64,000 nt of DNA from Epilithonimonas hungarica (GCF_900102265.1 NZ_FNBH01000001.1:1302001-1366000); one strand, 5' to 3'; numbered from the stretch's first letter, positions 15,909 to 24,329 are shown. Made by a program: numbers and translations. Notes: generated by a model from the letters alone, not told the origin.

Positions 15909-16160
15909 TTATCTGGTCTCTCCGGTTCCACCTCCACATTCTCTCTTCACCTCACATTTTGTTGAGCAAAGAGGGATGCATAGGAAATAGTATGTAGTTA
16001 CTTTGTAGGTAACAGTACATCCGCATACGTTTTCTGTAACATAGGTGGTCACCACACAGGTCTGTGTGGATTCTGGCTGTGCGCTGGATACCGTGTTAGC
16101 TTTCATTGTTGCTGTTCCCATTGTTGCAAGTAATAGACCTGCGAAAAGTGCTTTTTTCAT
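15909..16160 (-). CDS. Small secreted cysteine-rich peptide, 83 aa
   Basis: Signal peptide about residues 1-21 (MKKALFAGLLLATMGTATMKA), giving a mature peptide of about 60 aa with seven cysteines (NVCGC, FLCIPLC, TKC, REC) and a glycine-rich tail. The Thr/Val-rich middle alternates like a beta-sheet. No double-glycine leader, lipobox or sorting domain is present. It could be a disulfide-bonded extracellular peptide, a bacteriocin-like peptide or a surface component; the sequence does not decide. Own terminator, upstream of the adhesin operon and downstream of the palindrome array. Confidence 0.6.
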   Translation of the reverse strand: MKKALFAGLLLATMGTATMKANTVSSAQPESTQTCVVTTYVTENVCGCTVTYKVTTYYFLCIPLCSTKCEVKRECGGGTGETR

Positions 16161-16538
16161 CTTAGTGAATTTTTAGTATTTAATTTGTGTTCTTAGAAGG
16201 GGTCCCGGATGGTTTGTTTCATCTTCAGTTCGTTCTGAGCAGGACGTCCCGGGTATTTTTTGTCTTGTGTCCTTTGTTGTGGGGAAGGCAAATAAAAAGT
16301 GCGGACCTTTTTGTCTTATCAAGTCGAAAGGTATCCCCATACCCGAACACTTTGATATACAAAAGTCCACACCATCCGGTGTGATCTCTGTATATTTCTC
16401 AAGTGTTCTGAAGAATTGGGGATTTTTCGACTAGAAATGATACAAATCACTATTTTATTTTACTTACATAAGCATGCCTGCGTAGTTTAGCTCATCTGTT
16501 GTGTTTTTGTGTTTTTTTTGATCTATGATTGATTTTTA
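16161..16538. other. Intergenic stretch upstream of the cysteine-rich peptide gene
   Basis: No convincing gene. A 65-codon minus-strand frame (16173-16370) lacks a family match and domain features. One hairpin, CACACC-atcc-GGTGTG at 16368-16383, may be an operator or leader structure. No TAnnTTTG box was found for the peptide gene. Confidence 0.4.
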
Positions 16539-16727
16539 GGTCCTGAAGTCCATTTTTGTGGTCCGGGACCTCAATTTTCCGGTCCGGGACCAGAAAATTG
16601 GGGTTGTACAACCTCAAATTTGACGTTCAGAACCCGATCTTTTAGGTTCCGGACCGTAATTTTGAGGTTCAGAACGTCAAATTTTGGGTCAGGTGACCAC
16701 ATTTTTGGAGTTCGGAACCTGAAATGA
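16539..16727. repeat. Array of about nine 21-bp units, each with its own short palindrome
   Basis: Exact 21-bp period with starts at 16539, 16560, 16581, 16602, 16623, 16644, 16665, 16686 and 16707. Each unit has a dyad of 9-12 bp followed by an AT-rich half containing an AATTT- or ATTTT-like run. The dyads differ yet stay paired: GGTCC-g-GGACC (twice), GGTTGTACAACC, GTTC-a-GAAC (twice), GGTTC-c-GGACC (one mismatch), GGTCA-gg-TGACC, GTTC-g-GAAC; the first unit is degraded. It begins just after the stop of the 164-aa gene at 16731. 21 bp is two helical turns, and also seven codons. Confidence 0.85.
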
Positions 16728-16730
16728 GGT

Positions 16731-17225
16731 TTATTCTGTAGGTGGCGTAGGATCTCCGGAAGTTTTGCTGCCACCGGTCCTGCTGAAAAATTGTTTGATC
16801 TCCTCTACCTTGGTGTGGAACCCCGTGCTCCCGGAATCATTACGATATACAGAGTATTGGTAATCTATAAGAGAGGCCTGGTAATTGTCCCAATCGTGGA
16901 GGACCTTTGCGTTTTCCAATCCTCTGCTAAGTTCCATAAGGCTATTGATGACCGATTCCAGAAAGCTGCGGCTGTTATGGTCTTTACCGAATTCTTCCCA
17001 ATCCACATCTGGGCTCGAAAGCTGTGGGGCGTTGTTCTTGTAATCATTGACCTTGTTTACCAGTAGCTTGTTCTGCTCGTTGATGCTGCCGTATTGCTGG
17101 CGTTCTTCCGGTGTAAGGCTGGCAAGTTTTCCTGCCAGGGCGGTGTGAAGGTTTTGTAGGGCATCGTTAACTGCCGCTATCTCCGCTTCGGAAAAATGTC
17201 GGCTTTCAAAATTTAAAAAAGGCAT
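16731..17225 (-). CDS. Unknown 164-aa cytoplasmic protein
   Basis: Not assigned to a named family. It begins MPFLNFESRHFSEAEIAAVN; mostly helical with charged heptads (LTPEERQQYGSINEQNKLLV), a tryptophan motif SPDVDWEEFGKDHNSRSFLE, and a disordered Ser/Gly/Pro tail from about residue 148. No signal peptide or membrane segment. I recall similar proteins only from Chryseobacterium-type genomes. It ends four bases from the palindrome array and is transcribed divergently from the TPR/AraC regulator at 17567, which may control it. Confidence 0.6.
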   Translation of the reverse strand: MPFLNFESRHFSEAEIAAVNDALQNLHTALAGKLASLTPEERQQYGSINEQNKLLVNKVNDYKNNAPQLSSPDVDWEEFGKDHNSRSFLESVINSLMELSRGLENAKVLHDWDNYQASLIDYQYSVYRNDSGSTGFHTKVEEIKQFFSRTGGSKTSGDPTPPTE

Positions 17226-17566
17226 ACCATTGTGTTTTTAAAGGTTAATATTTATAATATTTATTGGTGTATCTGTGCTTTCCCTGATGGGGGAAGTCCT
17301 ATTAAATTTTTTGCAATAATATAGGTATCATGCCTGCGTAGAAAGGAATAGGTGAGATGATTTCTGATATCATCTCAATGTTGATCTCTTCTTACGGAAA
17401 TCCTCTCATCAGAAATATTGAAATGATGATAAATGATGTGTAAAATATTGTTTATCAGTATAATAAATAGTGCTAAATTTGTTAATATTTCTGAATAGCT
17501 AACAAAAGATTTTGTCATGTCCGATAAATTAACATTTACTTTGCGCCTTTCTAAAAACACACGCAG
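17226..17566. other. Divergent intergenic region between the 164-aa gene and the TPR/AraC regulator
   Basis: AT-rich, 341 bp, no gene seen. It must hold both divergent promoters. A near-consensus box TTACTTTG lies about 30 nt before the regulator start; no clear operator was recognised. Confidence 0.4.
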
Positions 17567-19144
17567 ATGAAAAAGATGATGCTAATATCACTGTACATGA
17601 TATTCGGATATTCTCTCGCGCAGACCAATGAGCGGTTTGTTACAAGACAGGATATCGATAAGCAATTGGAGGAGGCGAGAGCTCTATCTATTAATGATCC
17701 GAAAAGGTCCATAGAACTTTCTGAAAATATATACCGCCTGTCTAAAGGCATCAACTACGGAGCCGGAATATTGGAAAGTACTACAATCCTGATGACCCAA
17801 TATTATGACGGCGGAAATTTCAAAAAGGTCATAGACCTCAGCAAGGAAGAAGAGGAACTGGCTATAACTATGAAAGATAATGAGACATTGTCACATACAT
17901 ACATGCTCAGGGGGCTGTCGTATACAGAACTGGGTTTCAATGATGAGAGTCTGAAAGAGTTTAAAAAATCGCTTAACATCGCAGAAAAGATAACTACAGG
18001 GAATCCCAGGAATTACCAGAAAGCACTAGTATATAACGGACTCGCAAGATATTATGCCCATATCAATGCACCAGTGGACTCTGTGATCTATTACCAGAGA
18101 AAAAGTCTGGAAATGGCAAGCCAAATGGATGATAACAAGGAATATATCCGTAAAAAATATCACACTTTAGCTTTGGCTTACATCAATCTGGGAAAAAGCA
18201 GCAATGTGACAGCGCGTTTTAAAGATGCAGAGTCCTATTTCTCAAAAGCATTGGAGATCTGTCGGAACAAAAATTATCAAATAAAAAAGGGATTGGAAAT
18301 CACTGTACTGAATGAGTTCGCATGGCTATACCATGATCAGAAAAAGTATGATAAGGCTATCCTGTATGCCAGACAGGCAGAGGAACTGGAAAAAGGATCC
18401 AGCACCCCGTACATCCGCAGGGACATCTATGAAGTATTTTTCAAGTCCTATGTGGAGCAGGGGAACAAAGAGGCCTCCAAAAAATATATGGACCTTTACA
18501 CCAAGCTGAATGACAGCCTGGTGAATGCAGAAAAGAAAACGATCAATATCCCTGTAAAATATATAGCGGAAAAACAAGAGAAGACCTACAGGTCCAATGT
18601 CCAGACCATTCTTCTGATAAGTACGGCATTTGTGATCTTGTTTTTGATATCCGGTCTATTGTACATGAAAAGAAACAAAAGAAGATCGCGGGAAAAATAT
18701 GAGGCTATCATTCATACGCTGAAAGAGCAAAAGGAAAAAGACGAGCCTATAGAAGCTCCTATTGATAAGCCCCTGGGTATTACAGATGATACAGTCAATA
18801 CCATATTGCTAAAGCTTCGGAAGTTTGAAAGCTCCCAAAAATTCCTGCGCAAGGATATGAACCTTACCTATCTTGCCAACTCCCTGAACACCAATACCAG
18901 ATATCTCTCCGAGATCATCAAACAGGATAAGGGTAAAAACTTCAGCAATTATATAAACGGGCTCAGGATCCAGTATATCGTAGAAATGCTCTACAATGTT
19001 CCCCAGTACAGAGAGTACAAGATCAGTTATCTTGCCGAGGTCTCCGGCTTTGCTTCCAGAGAGGTCTTTGCGGTGACCTTTAAAAAGGAGACAGGTTTCA
19101 CACCTTCTTATTTTATCAATAAACTGAGGTCGGGTCAGGACTAG
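17567..19144 (+). CDS. TPR membrane protein with C-terminal AraC-type DNA-binding domain
   Basis: 525 aa. N-terminal signal segment (MLISLYMIFGYSLAQ), then a periplasmic helical region with about six TPR-like repeats (about 30-330), a membrane helix about 345-367 (LLISTAFVILFLISGLLYM), a charged linker, and a cytoplasmic AraC/XylS HTH at the C-terminus (about 420-520: DMNLTYLANSLNTNTRYLSE, and VSGFASREVFAVTFKKETG). This one-component layout is common in Flavobacteriia and lets an envelope signal act directly on DNA. ATG start. Divergent from the 164-aa gene, next to the secreted operon it probably regulates. Confidence 0.8.
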   Translation: MKKMMLISLYMIFGYSLAQTNERFVTRQDIDKQLEEARALSINDPKRSIELSENIYRLSKGINYGAGILESTTILMTQYYDGGNFKKVIDLSKEEEELAITMKDNETLSHTYMLRGLSYTELGFNDESLKEFKKSLNIAEKITTGNPRNYQKALVYNGLARYYAHINAPVDSVIYYQRKSLEMASQMDDNKEYIRKKYHTLALAYINLGKSSNVTARFKDAESYFSKALEICRNKNYQIKKGLEITVLNEFAWLYHDQKKYDKAILYARQAEELEKGSSTPYIRRDIYEVFFKSYVEQGNKEASKKYMDLYTKLNDSLVNAEKKTINIPVKYIAEKQEKTYRSNVQTILLISTAFVILFLISGLLYMKRNKRRSREKYEAIIHTLKEQKEKDEPIEAPIDKPLGITDDTVNTILLKLRKFESSQKFLRKDMNLTYLANSLNTNTRYLSEIIKQDKGKNFSNYINGLRIQYIVEMLYNVPQYREYKISYLAEVSGFASREVFAVTFKKETGFTPSYFINKLRSGQD

Positions 19145-19327
19145 TTGGCAACATCATTATTATTGATCTTACGCCTTGTGTTTTTGATCTCATCTTTCAA
19201 TTTGCCAGATCTGCAGGTCATATTGATGCCAAAAGATATGTAGTGATCTCTGATGCAAATATGATGGTAAAAAAAGAGACTTAAATAAAACAGCTCTTTT
19301 CTGAGAAGGTATTTCCAATATATAGAT

Positions 19328-19335
19328 TATCTTTG
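19328..19335 (+). promoter_or_regulatory. -7 promoter box TATCTTTG for the thioesterase gene
   Basis: Consensus TAnnTTTG; it would give a leader of about 75 nt before the ATG at 19414. Confidence 0.4.
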
Positions 19336-19413
19336 CACAACGAAAAAGTGAATGGGATCCTCCTGAATTTCTATTCATTTCAAATGTTTAATTTTCAATC
19401 TGTAAAAAAATAA

Positions 19414-19803
19414 ATGAATTACGAGGATAAAATTAAAAGCTCTGAAACACGGGTTTTTAAAGTGGTTTTTCCGAATACGACCAATCACCATAATACCATG
19501 TTCGGAGGAAAAGTAATGGAAATGATGGATGAAGTGGCTTTTATGACCGCCACTCGTTTCGCCAGAAAATCCTTTGTAACGGTAAGCTGCGACAGGATCG
19601 ATTTCAAGAAACCAATTCCTGCGGATACTTTGGTGGAATTGATCGGGAAGGTGAAATACGTAGGAAACACCAGCGTGAAGGTCAATATAGAAATATTCAT
19701 AGAAGAGATGTATGCCGATACCAGAGAAAAGGCGGTTTCAGGTGACTTTACCCTTGTTGCTATTGATGAGAATAAAAAACCATCCAGGATTTTCGAAAAC
19801 TAG
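19414..19803 (+). CDS. Acyl-CoA thioesterase, hotdog fold
   Basis: 129 aa, YciA/BFIT-type thioesterase hydrolysing acyl-CoA to free acid and CoA. Visible: VFPNTTNHHNTMFGGKVMEM, where the Asn/His-rich loop and MFGG precede the long helix with Asp (MMDEVAFM) of this family, then DRIDFKKPIPADTLVEL, and the strand VKVNIEIFIEE. Family length. ATG start; ends 8 nt before a bidirectional terminator shared with the convergent acidic-protein gene. Confidence 0.88.
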   Translation: MNYEDKIKSSETRVFKVVFPNTTNHHNTMFGGKVMEMMDEVAFMTATRFARKSFVTVSCDRIDFKKPIPADTLVELIGKVKYVGNTSVKVNIEIFIEEMYADTREKAVSGDFTLVAIDENKKPSRIFEN

Positions 19804-19810
19804 AAATAAA

Positions 19811-19837
19811 AAAAGCTTACCGATTCAGTAAGCTTTT
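19811..19837. terminator. Bidirectional terminator
   Basis: Stem AAAAGCTTAC/GTAAGCTTTT with a 7-nt loop, T-rich on both strands, between convergent genes ending at 19803 and 19843. Confidence 0.8.
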
Positions 19838-19842
19838 AATTT

Positions 19843-20136
19843 TTATCCAAGGACATCATCGTTTTGTTCTTCATGGTCATCATCATTATCGCTGGTGCTC
19901 CAATAATTGTTTTCCTCATCCTCAGAACCGATTTCTTCCATCTCGTCATCATCCTCGATTCCAGGGATGTCTAATCCTTTGTCGGGTTTGTCGTTATCTA
20001 TTGCCTCATTAAAAATTGGATTCCCATCGCCATCTAAAGGTATATGTTTTTCTCTGATGAAAATATCTTCTGATCTTGGGTAATCGAGGTCTTCCAGATT
20101 TCTGTCCTGTTCGTTGATATTGTCTTCTGTTATCAT
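19843..20136 (-). CDS. Highly acidic small protein, 97 aa
   Basis: Over a third of the residues are Asp or Glu, concentrated at the C-terminus (GIEDDDEMEEIGSEDEENN, then DNDDDHEEQNDD). Probably disordered. The N-terminal half has an ordered-looking stretch, PRSEDIFIREKHIPLDGDGN. No signal or membrane segment. I know it only as a hypothetical of Chryseobacterium-like genomes. ATG start, shared terminator at its 3' end. Confidence 0.6.
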   Translation of the reverse strand: MITEDNINEQDRNLEDLDYPRSEDIFIREKHIPLDGDGNPIFNEAIDNDKPDKGLDIPGIEDDDEMEEIGSEDEENNYWSTSDNDDDHEEQNDDVLG

Positions 20137-20195
20137 AATATTTTGTTTAGTGTTGATAGATCATAAACAAATATGATTCCAAGCTGTAACTTTGA

Positions 20196-21167
20196 TCATT
20201 GATAAATTTCAGGATTCACACAATGAGGCATCGGCTGATTTTGTGAGAATGCGATGATGTTTTCTGCTGCAATTTTTGACATTCCGTTCCGGGCTTCTAT
20301 TGTTGCAGAGCCGATGTGGGGTAAGATACAGATATTGGGAAGCTGGAGTAGGGGATTTTCATGATTCATAGGTTCGGGATTGGTAACATCCAAACCTGCG
20401 CCCCAGATCTTCCCTGATCTCAAAGCTTCATACAGGTCTTTTTCGTTATGGAAACCGCCTCTTGCGGTATTGATGAAAATCAAATTAGATTTCATTTTAT
20501 CAAAAACCGATCTGTTGAACATATCAGCTTGTTCGGTTGTGTAATTGGCGTGGATACTGATCACATCTGAACTTTGAACTAATTCTTCAAACGAAACATA
20601 TTTTGCATCCAATTCATTTTCTGCCTGTTCATTATGACTTCTGTTGTGATAAATGATATCCATTCCAAAAGCGGCCTTACATTTTTCAGCCATTTCAAAA
20701 CCGATTCTTCCCAAGCCAAGGATCCCTAACGTTTTTCCGTATAATTCTTGTCCCAATTGTTCTAAAGCATCAAAATCTTTCCAGCTTCCTGATTTTACTT
20801 TATCGATGTTGTAATTGGCTTTTCTGGAAACCATCTGCATCAGGAGAAAAGCAACATCAGAAGTGGCTTTGCTCAATACATCGGGCGTATTGCCAACCGG
20901 GATCTTTCGTTTTGTGGCTTCGGCAATGTCAACCTGGTCAAATCCTACCGAGAACAATGAAATGGCTTTTACATTCGGGCAATTTTCAAAAAAATCTTTG
21001 TCATATTTGTTTTTGCCAACATTCAGGATGATGTCTGCTTTTTTACAGTTTTCCAGCCACTCTTCATGTGATGGATCATCATTTTCCAGATCGATGATCT
21101 GGAGATTGTTTTCTTTGAGCAGGTCAATTCCAATTTGTGGAATTCTTTTGTTGATGAATACTTTCAT
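20196..21167 (-). CDS. D-isomer 2-hydroxyacid dehydrogenase (GhrB-like)
   Basis: 323 aa; reversible NAD(P)H-dependent reduction of 2-oxoacids such as glyoxylate or hydroxypyruvate. The ATG at 21167 is used: the frame extends to a TTG at 21230, but that would run through the terminator hairpin of the upstream gene. Visible: dinucleotide loop LGILGLGRIG, the Arg motif INTARGG, the Glu motif GLDVTNPEP, and the catalytic His in ILPHIGSATIEAR. N-terminal substrate domain VFINKRIPQIGIDLLKENN. Exact substrate uncertain. Confidence 0.88.
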   Translation of the reverse strand: MKVFINKRIPQIGIDLLKENNLQIIDLENDDPSHEEWLENCKKADIILNVGKNKYDKDFFENCPNVKAISLFSVGFDQVDIAEATKRKIPVGNTPDVLSKATSDVAFLLMQMVSRKANYNIDKVKSGSWKDFDALEQLGQELYGKTLGILGLGRIGFEMAEKCKAAFGMDIIYHNRSHNEQAENELDAKYVSFEELVQSSDVISIHANYTTEQADMFNRSVFDKMKSNLIFINTARGGFHNEKDLYEALRSGKIWGAGLDVTNPEPMNHENPLLQLPNICILPHIGSATIEARNGMSKIAAENIIAFSQNQPMPHCVNPEIYQ

Positions 21168-21189
21168 TTTGATACTCAGATTTAAATGC

Positions 21190-21215
21190 AAAAACCGGAA
21201 ACTAGCTCCGGTTTT
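21190..21215 (-). terminator. Terminator after the DedA gene
   Basis: Stem AAAACCGGA/TCCGGTTTT with an 8-nt loop, T-rich on the minus strand. It separates the DedA gene from the dehydrogenase gene. Confidence 0.65.
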
Positions 21216-21246
21216 TATATCTTGTTTCAATTTTTATTATCAAAAA

Positions 21247-21927
21247 TTATTCCTCTGTCGGTCTTTCTTTGTCTTTGGTAAAGAAAAACTTGATGATGAT
21301 CGGAAGTGTGGTTACCAAAACGATTACGAGGACAATTAATTCAAGCTTTGTTTTGAGGTCGATCCCGAATTGGTCCATGAATAATTTGTCCAGATAATGA
21401 CCTGCAAAAATCATCGAGAATGACCAGGAAATGGCTCCTATGATGTTATAAAAGAAAAATTTCTTCTTATCCATTTTTACAATCCCGGCAACAATTGGCG
21501 CAAATGTTCTTACAATAGGAAGGAACCTTGCCAAGATCACGGCTACAGTTCCGTGTTCTTCGAAGAAATCGTGTGCTTTGAAAAGGTATTTTTTCTTGAA
21601 CAGGAATGTGTCTTTTCTCTCATACAACAATGGTCCGCTTTTGTATCCGAACCAATATCCGATCTCGTTTCCGATGATCGCCGCAATAGAAACTGCAGTT
21701 GCAAGAATGGTTGTGTCCAAGAAGTCTGAACCTGTAGAACCAAAAGTGGTATCTATGATCTTGACGGCATAGATCCCGGAAATGAAAAGTAAACTGTCGC
21801 CTGGTAAAAAGAAACCAACAAATAATCCTGTCTCTGCAAAAATAATAAATAAAATCAGCCAAAAACCACCTAGTTTGATGTAAAATTCGGGGTTCAGCAA
21901 GTCTTTCCAACTTTCAAAGTGTTCCAT
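21247..21927 (-). CDS. DedA family membrane protein
   Basis: 226 aa, DedA/SNARE-associated (VTT) family of inner-membrane proteins tied to lipid-carrier recycling and membrane homeostasis. Visible: the re-entrant loop region FAETGLFVGFFLPGDSLLF with the conserved Glu and PGD, IIGNEIGYWFGYKSGPLLY, and the second loop ILARFLPIVRTFAPIVAG with the essential Arg residues. C-terminal helix LIVLVIVLVTTLPIII. ATG start 16 nt from a promoter box. Confidence 0.92.
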   Translation of the reverse strand: MEHFESWKDLLNPEFYIKLGGFWLILFIIFAETGLFVGFFLPGDSLLFISGIYAVKIIDTTFGSTGSDFLDTTILATAVSIAAIIGNEIGYWFGYKSGPLLYERKDTFLFKKKYLFKAHDFFEEHGTVAVILARFLPIVRTFAPIVAGIVKMDKKKFFFYNIIGAISWSFSMIFAGHYLDKLFMDQFGIDLKTKLELIVLVIVLVTTLPIIIKFFFTKDKERPTEE

Positions 21928-21943
21928 AGTTATCTCTCTTGCG

Positions 21944-21951
21944 CAAATATA
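21944..21951 (-). promoter_or_regulatory. -7 promoter box TATATTTG for the DedA gene
   Basis: Consensus TAnnTTTG, 16 nt upstream of the ATG at 21927. Confidence 0.5.
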
Positions 21952-22012
21952 TTAAAAGCAAATTGAAATACTCGGGTCAATTTTCTTTTTAAGGATTATT
22001 TAACGAAAAGCT

Positions 22013-23293
22013 TTATTGGTCGTATTTGCTTCCCCATTTTTCTTTTAGTTGTTCCCTGATTTTTTTCTCAGTGGAATTGTTTGCAGGAGTATAAAATCGA
22101 GTGCCCTTGATCTCATCCGGTAAAAATTCCAGGTCGACAAAATTACCTTCATAAGAATGGGCATATTGATAATCTTTACCATAGTCCAGATCTTTCATCA
22201 GTTTGGTTGGCGCATTTCTAAGATGAAGTGGAACAGGGAGATTTCCGGTTTTTTTTACAAATGCCATCGCTTCATTGATCGCATTATATGTTGAATTACT
22301 TTTTGGAGAAACAGCAAGATAAACGGCGGTCTCACTTAGGATGATCCTGGCTTCCGGATTTCCGATGACGTTGATGGCCTGGAAACAATTGTTTGCCATT
22401 ACAAGTGCATTTGGATTGGCAAGCCCAATATCTTCTGCTGCTAAAATCATCATTCTTCTTGCTATGAATTTGATGTCCTCTCCACCGACCAACATTCTCG
22501 CCAACCAATAGACTGCACCATTTGGGTCGGAGCCGCGCATCGATTTGATGAAAGCTGAAATGATATCGTAATGCTGCTCTCCATTTTTGTCATACAAAGC
22601 CATATTTTCTTGGAGAACAGATAAAACATCTTTGTTGGAAATCTTGTTTTTCTTAGCAGATTTGAATTGATTCAGAACCAATTCTATTGAATTGATGAGT
22701 TTTCTCGCATCACCGCCGGAATATTGGATGAAGGCTTCTTTCTCTTCGAGGTAGAATCTGGTATTGTTGATCTCGTTATATTTTGAAACACTGATGTCAG
22801 CCAATCCTTCCAGTTTTTCAAAAGTCAAAGCTTTCAGAATATAAACCTGCGAACGCGATAACAAAGCGGAAACAATCTCAAAACTTGGATTTTCCGTAGT
22901 TGCGCCAATCAGTATGATCCAGCCCTTTTCAACAGCGTGGAGCAAAGAATCCTGTTGGGATTTATTAAATCTGTGAATCTCATCAATAAACAGGATCGGA
23001 CTTTTTCCTGAAAATAGATTCTGTTTTTTAGCTTCATCAATTACATCCCTCACATCTTTTACGCCAGCGGAAACGGCTGATAATTTATAAAACTTTCTCC
23101 CCGATTTTTCAGAAATGATCTCAGCTAATGTTGTTTTCCCAGTTCCCGGAGGTCCCCAGAAAATAAGAGAATTGAGCGTGTCATTATCCATCATTCTTTT
23201 GATGGTCCCATTTTTTCCTGTAAGATGCTCCTGACCCAGAACATCATCCAAAGTTTTTGGACGCAGAATTTCGGCAAGGGGTTGATTGTTCAT
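22013..23293 (-). CDS. rarA: Replication-associated recombination protein A (MgsA/RarA)
   Basis: 426-aa AAA+ ATPase acting at stalled forks, related to clamp-loader proteins. Walker A GPPGTGKT at residues 47-54, Walker B ILFIDEIHRFNKSQQD at about 98-113, sensor GATTENPSFEI, Arg-finger region LLSRSQVY, and C-terminal tetramer domain with SMRGSDPNGAVYWLARML. Family length. ATG start only a few bases from the -7 box, so the mRNA may be leaderless or nearly so. Confidence 0.95.
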   Translation of the reverse strand: MNNQPLAEILRPKTLDDVLGQEHLTGKNGTIKRMMDNDTLNSLIFWGPPGTGKTTLAEIISEKSGRKFYKLSAVSAGVKDVRDVIDEAKKQNLFSGKSPILFIDEIHRFNKSQQDSLLHAVEKGWIILIGATTENPSFEIVSALLSRSQVYILKALTFEKLEGLADISVSKYNEINNTRFYLEEKEAFIQYSGGDARKLINSIELVLNQFKSAKKNKISNKDVLSVLQENMALYDKNGEQHYDIISAFIKSMRGSDPNGAVYWLARMLVGGEDIKFIARRMMILAAEDIGLANPNALVMANNCFQAINVIGNPEARIILSETAVYLAVSPKSNSTYNAINEAMAFVKKTGNLPVPLHLRNAPTKLMKDLDYGKDYQYAHSYEGNFVDLEFLPDEIKGTRFYTPANNSTEKKIREQLKEKWGSKYDQ

Positions 23294-23297
23294 ATCC

Positions 23298-23305
23298 CAA
23301 AATTA
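23298..23305 (-). promoter_or_regulatory. -7 promoter box TAATTTTG directly before rarA
   Basis: Consensus TAnnTTTG, only 4 nt from the ATG at 23293. If used, transcription would start at or next to the start codon. Confidence 0.4.
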
Positions 23306-23351
23306 CGGAATAAAAATTCTTGAAAAAATAAAAATGAAATTTTATGAATGC

Positions 23352-24329
23352 TTATAGTTTTCTGCTGATGACATAATCCAACATCAGTTTCAAAGATTCT
23401 TTAGCTTCGTTATCAGGAAATTCAGCAAGGATGTTGAGCGCTTTTTGCTGGTAATCTTTCATCGTCTGGATTGCGTAATCCATTCCGCCGGAAGATTTTA
23501 CAAATTCTACTAACTCACGTACTTTTTTGCTGTCGTTGTTGTAACGTTTTATAGTTGCGAAGTATTTTTTGTAATTCTCAGGACTTGCACTTTTCAATGT
23601 ATAAATCAATGGCAAAGTCATCTTCTGTTCTTTGATGTCGATTCCGACAGGTTTTCCGATGATATTACTCGTCTGATAATCAAAAAGGTCATCTTTGATC
23701 TGGAAAGCCATACCCGTATAAGTCCCGAATTCCTGCATTTTTTTTGCGGTTGTCTCATCCACGCCATTGGACAGAACGCCAACTTCACAACACGCTGCGA
23801 TCAAAGTCGCTGTTTTCTGACGGATGATCTCGTAATAAACATCTTCTGTAATATCCAGTTTTCGCGCTTTCTCCAATTGAAGTAATTCGCCTTCAGACAT
23901 TTCTCTGATGGTTCTGGAAATCACCGCCAACAAGTCAAAATCTTTGTTGTCCGTGGAAAGCAAAACCGATTTCGAGAGCAGATAATCGCCTACCAAAACT
24001 GCAATTTTGTTCTTCCAGAGCGCATTGATAGAAAAGAAGTTTCTGCGTTTGAAACTCTCATCCACGACATCATCGTGGACCAGGGTTGCCGTATGGATCA
24101 GCTCTATCATACTTGCGCCACGGAACGTTTTTTCGTTCACATTTCCGACCAATTTTGCACAGAGGAAAACGAACATCGGGCGCATCTGTTTTCCTTTGGT
24201 CGTCACAATAAAACGTGTGACCTTATCCAGCAGAGCAACATTACTTTTCATCGATTCATAAAACTTCTGTTCAAAAAGTTTCATTTCGTCAGAGATCGGA
24301 GCTTTGATTAGTTCTACTGTATTTGCCAC
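23352..24329 (-). CDS. Polyprenyl diphosphate synthase, probably long chain
   Basis: 325-aa trans-isoprenyl diphosphate synthase. First Asp-rich motif D86-D87-V-V-D90 in HTATLVHDDVVDES, second in FQIKDDLFDYQ, plus GKQMRP for substrate phosphate binding. The residue five before the first motif is Ala, as in long-chain (octaprenyl-type) enzymes, which fits menaquinone side-chain synthesis; this is inference. The start is GTG (24329): the sequence MANTVELIKAP has no ATG at its head. Confidence 0.9.
   Translation of the reverse strand: MANTVELIKAPISDEMKLFEQKFYESMKSNVALLDKVTRFIVTTKGKQMRPMFVFLCAKLVGNVNEKTFRGASMIELIHTATLVHDDVVDESFKRRNFFSINALWKNKIAVLVGDYLLSKSVLLSTDNKDFDLLAVISRTIREMSEGELLQLEKARKLDITEDVYYEIIRQKTATLIAACCEVGVLSNGVDETTAKKMQEFGTYTGMAFQIKDDLFDYQTSNIIGKPVGIDIKEQKMTLPLIYTLKSASPENYKKYFATIKRYNNDSKKVRELVEFVKSSGGMDYAIQTMKDYQQKALNILAEFPDNEAKESLKLMLDYVISRKL

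Noticed and set aside
15799-15990. 63-codon plus-strand frame between the adhesin and peptide genes
   Set aside because: It overlaps the cysteine-rich peptide gene and its terminator; no family features.
16173-16370. 65-codon minus-strand frame upstream of the cysteine-rich peptide gene
   Set aside because: No signal peptide or domain, low-quality composition; treated as intergenic.
16571-16774. 67-codon minus-strand frame through the 21-bp array, which would encode a heptad repeat
   Set aside because: It starts with GTG inside the 164-aa gene, in another frame, and stops within the array, while the palindromes are preserved across units. Kept only as an alternative reading of the array.
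17500-17540. TTACTTTG as the -7 box of the TPR/AraC regulator gene
   Set aside because: It differs from TAnnTTTG at a core position; mentioned as near-consensus only.
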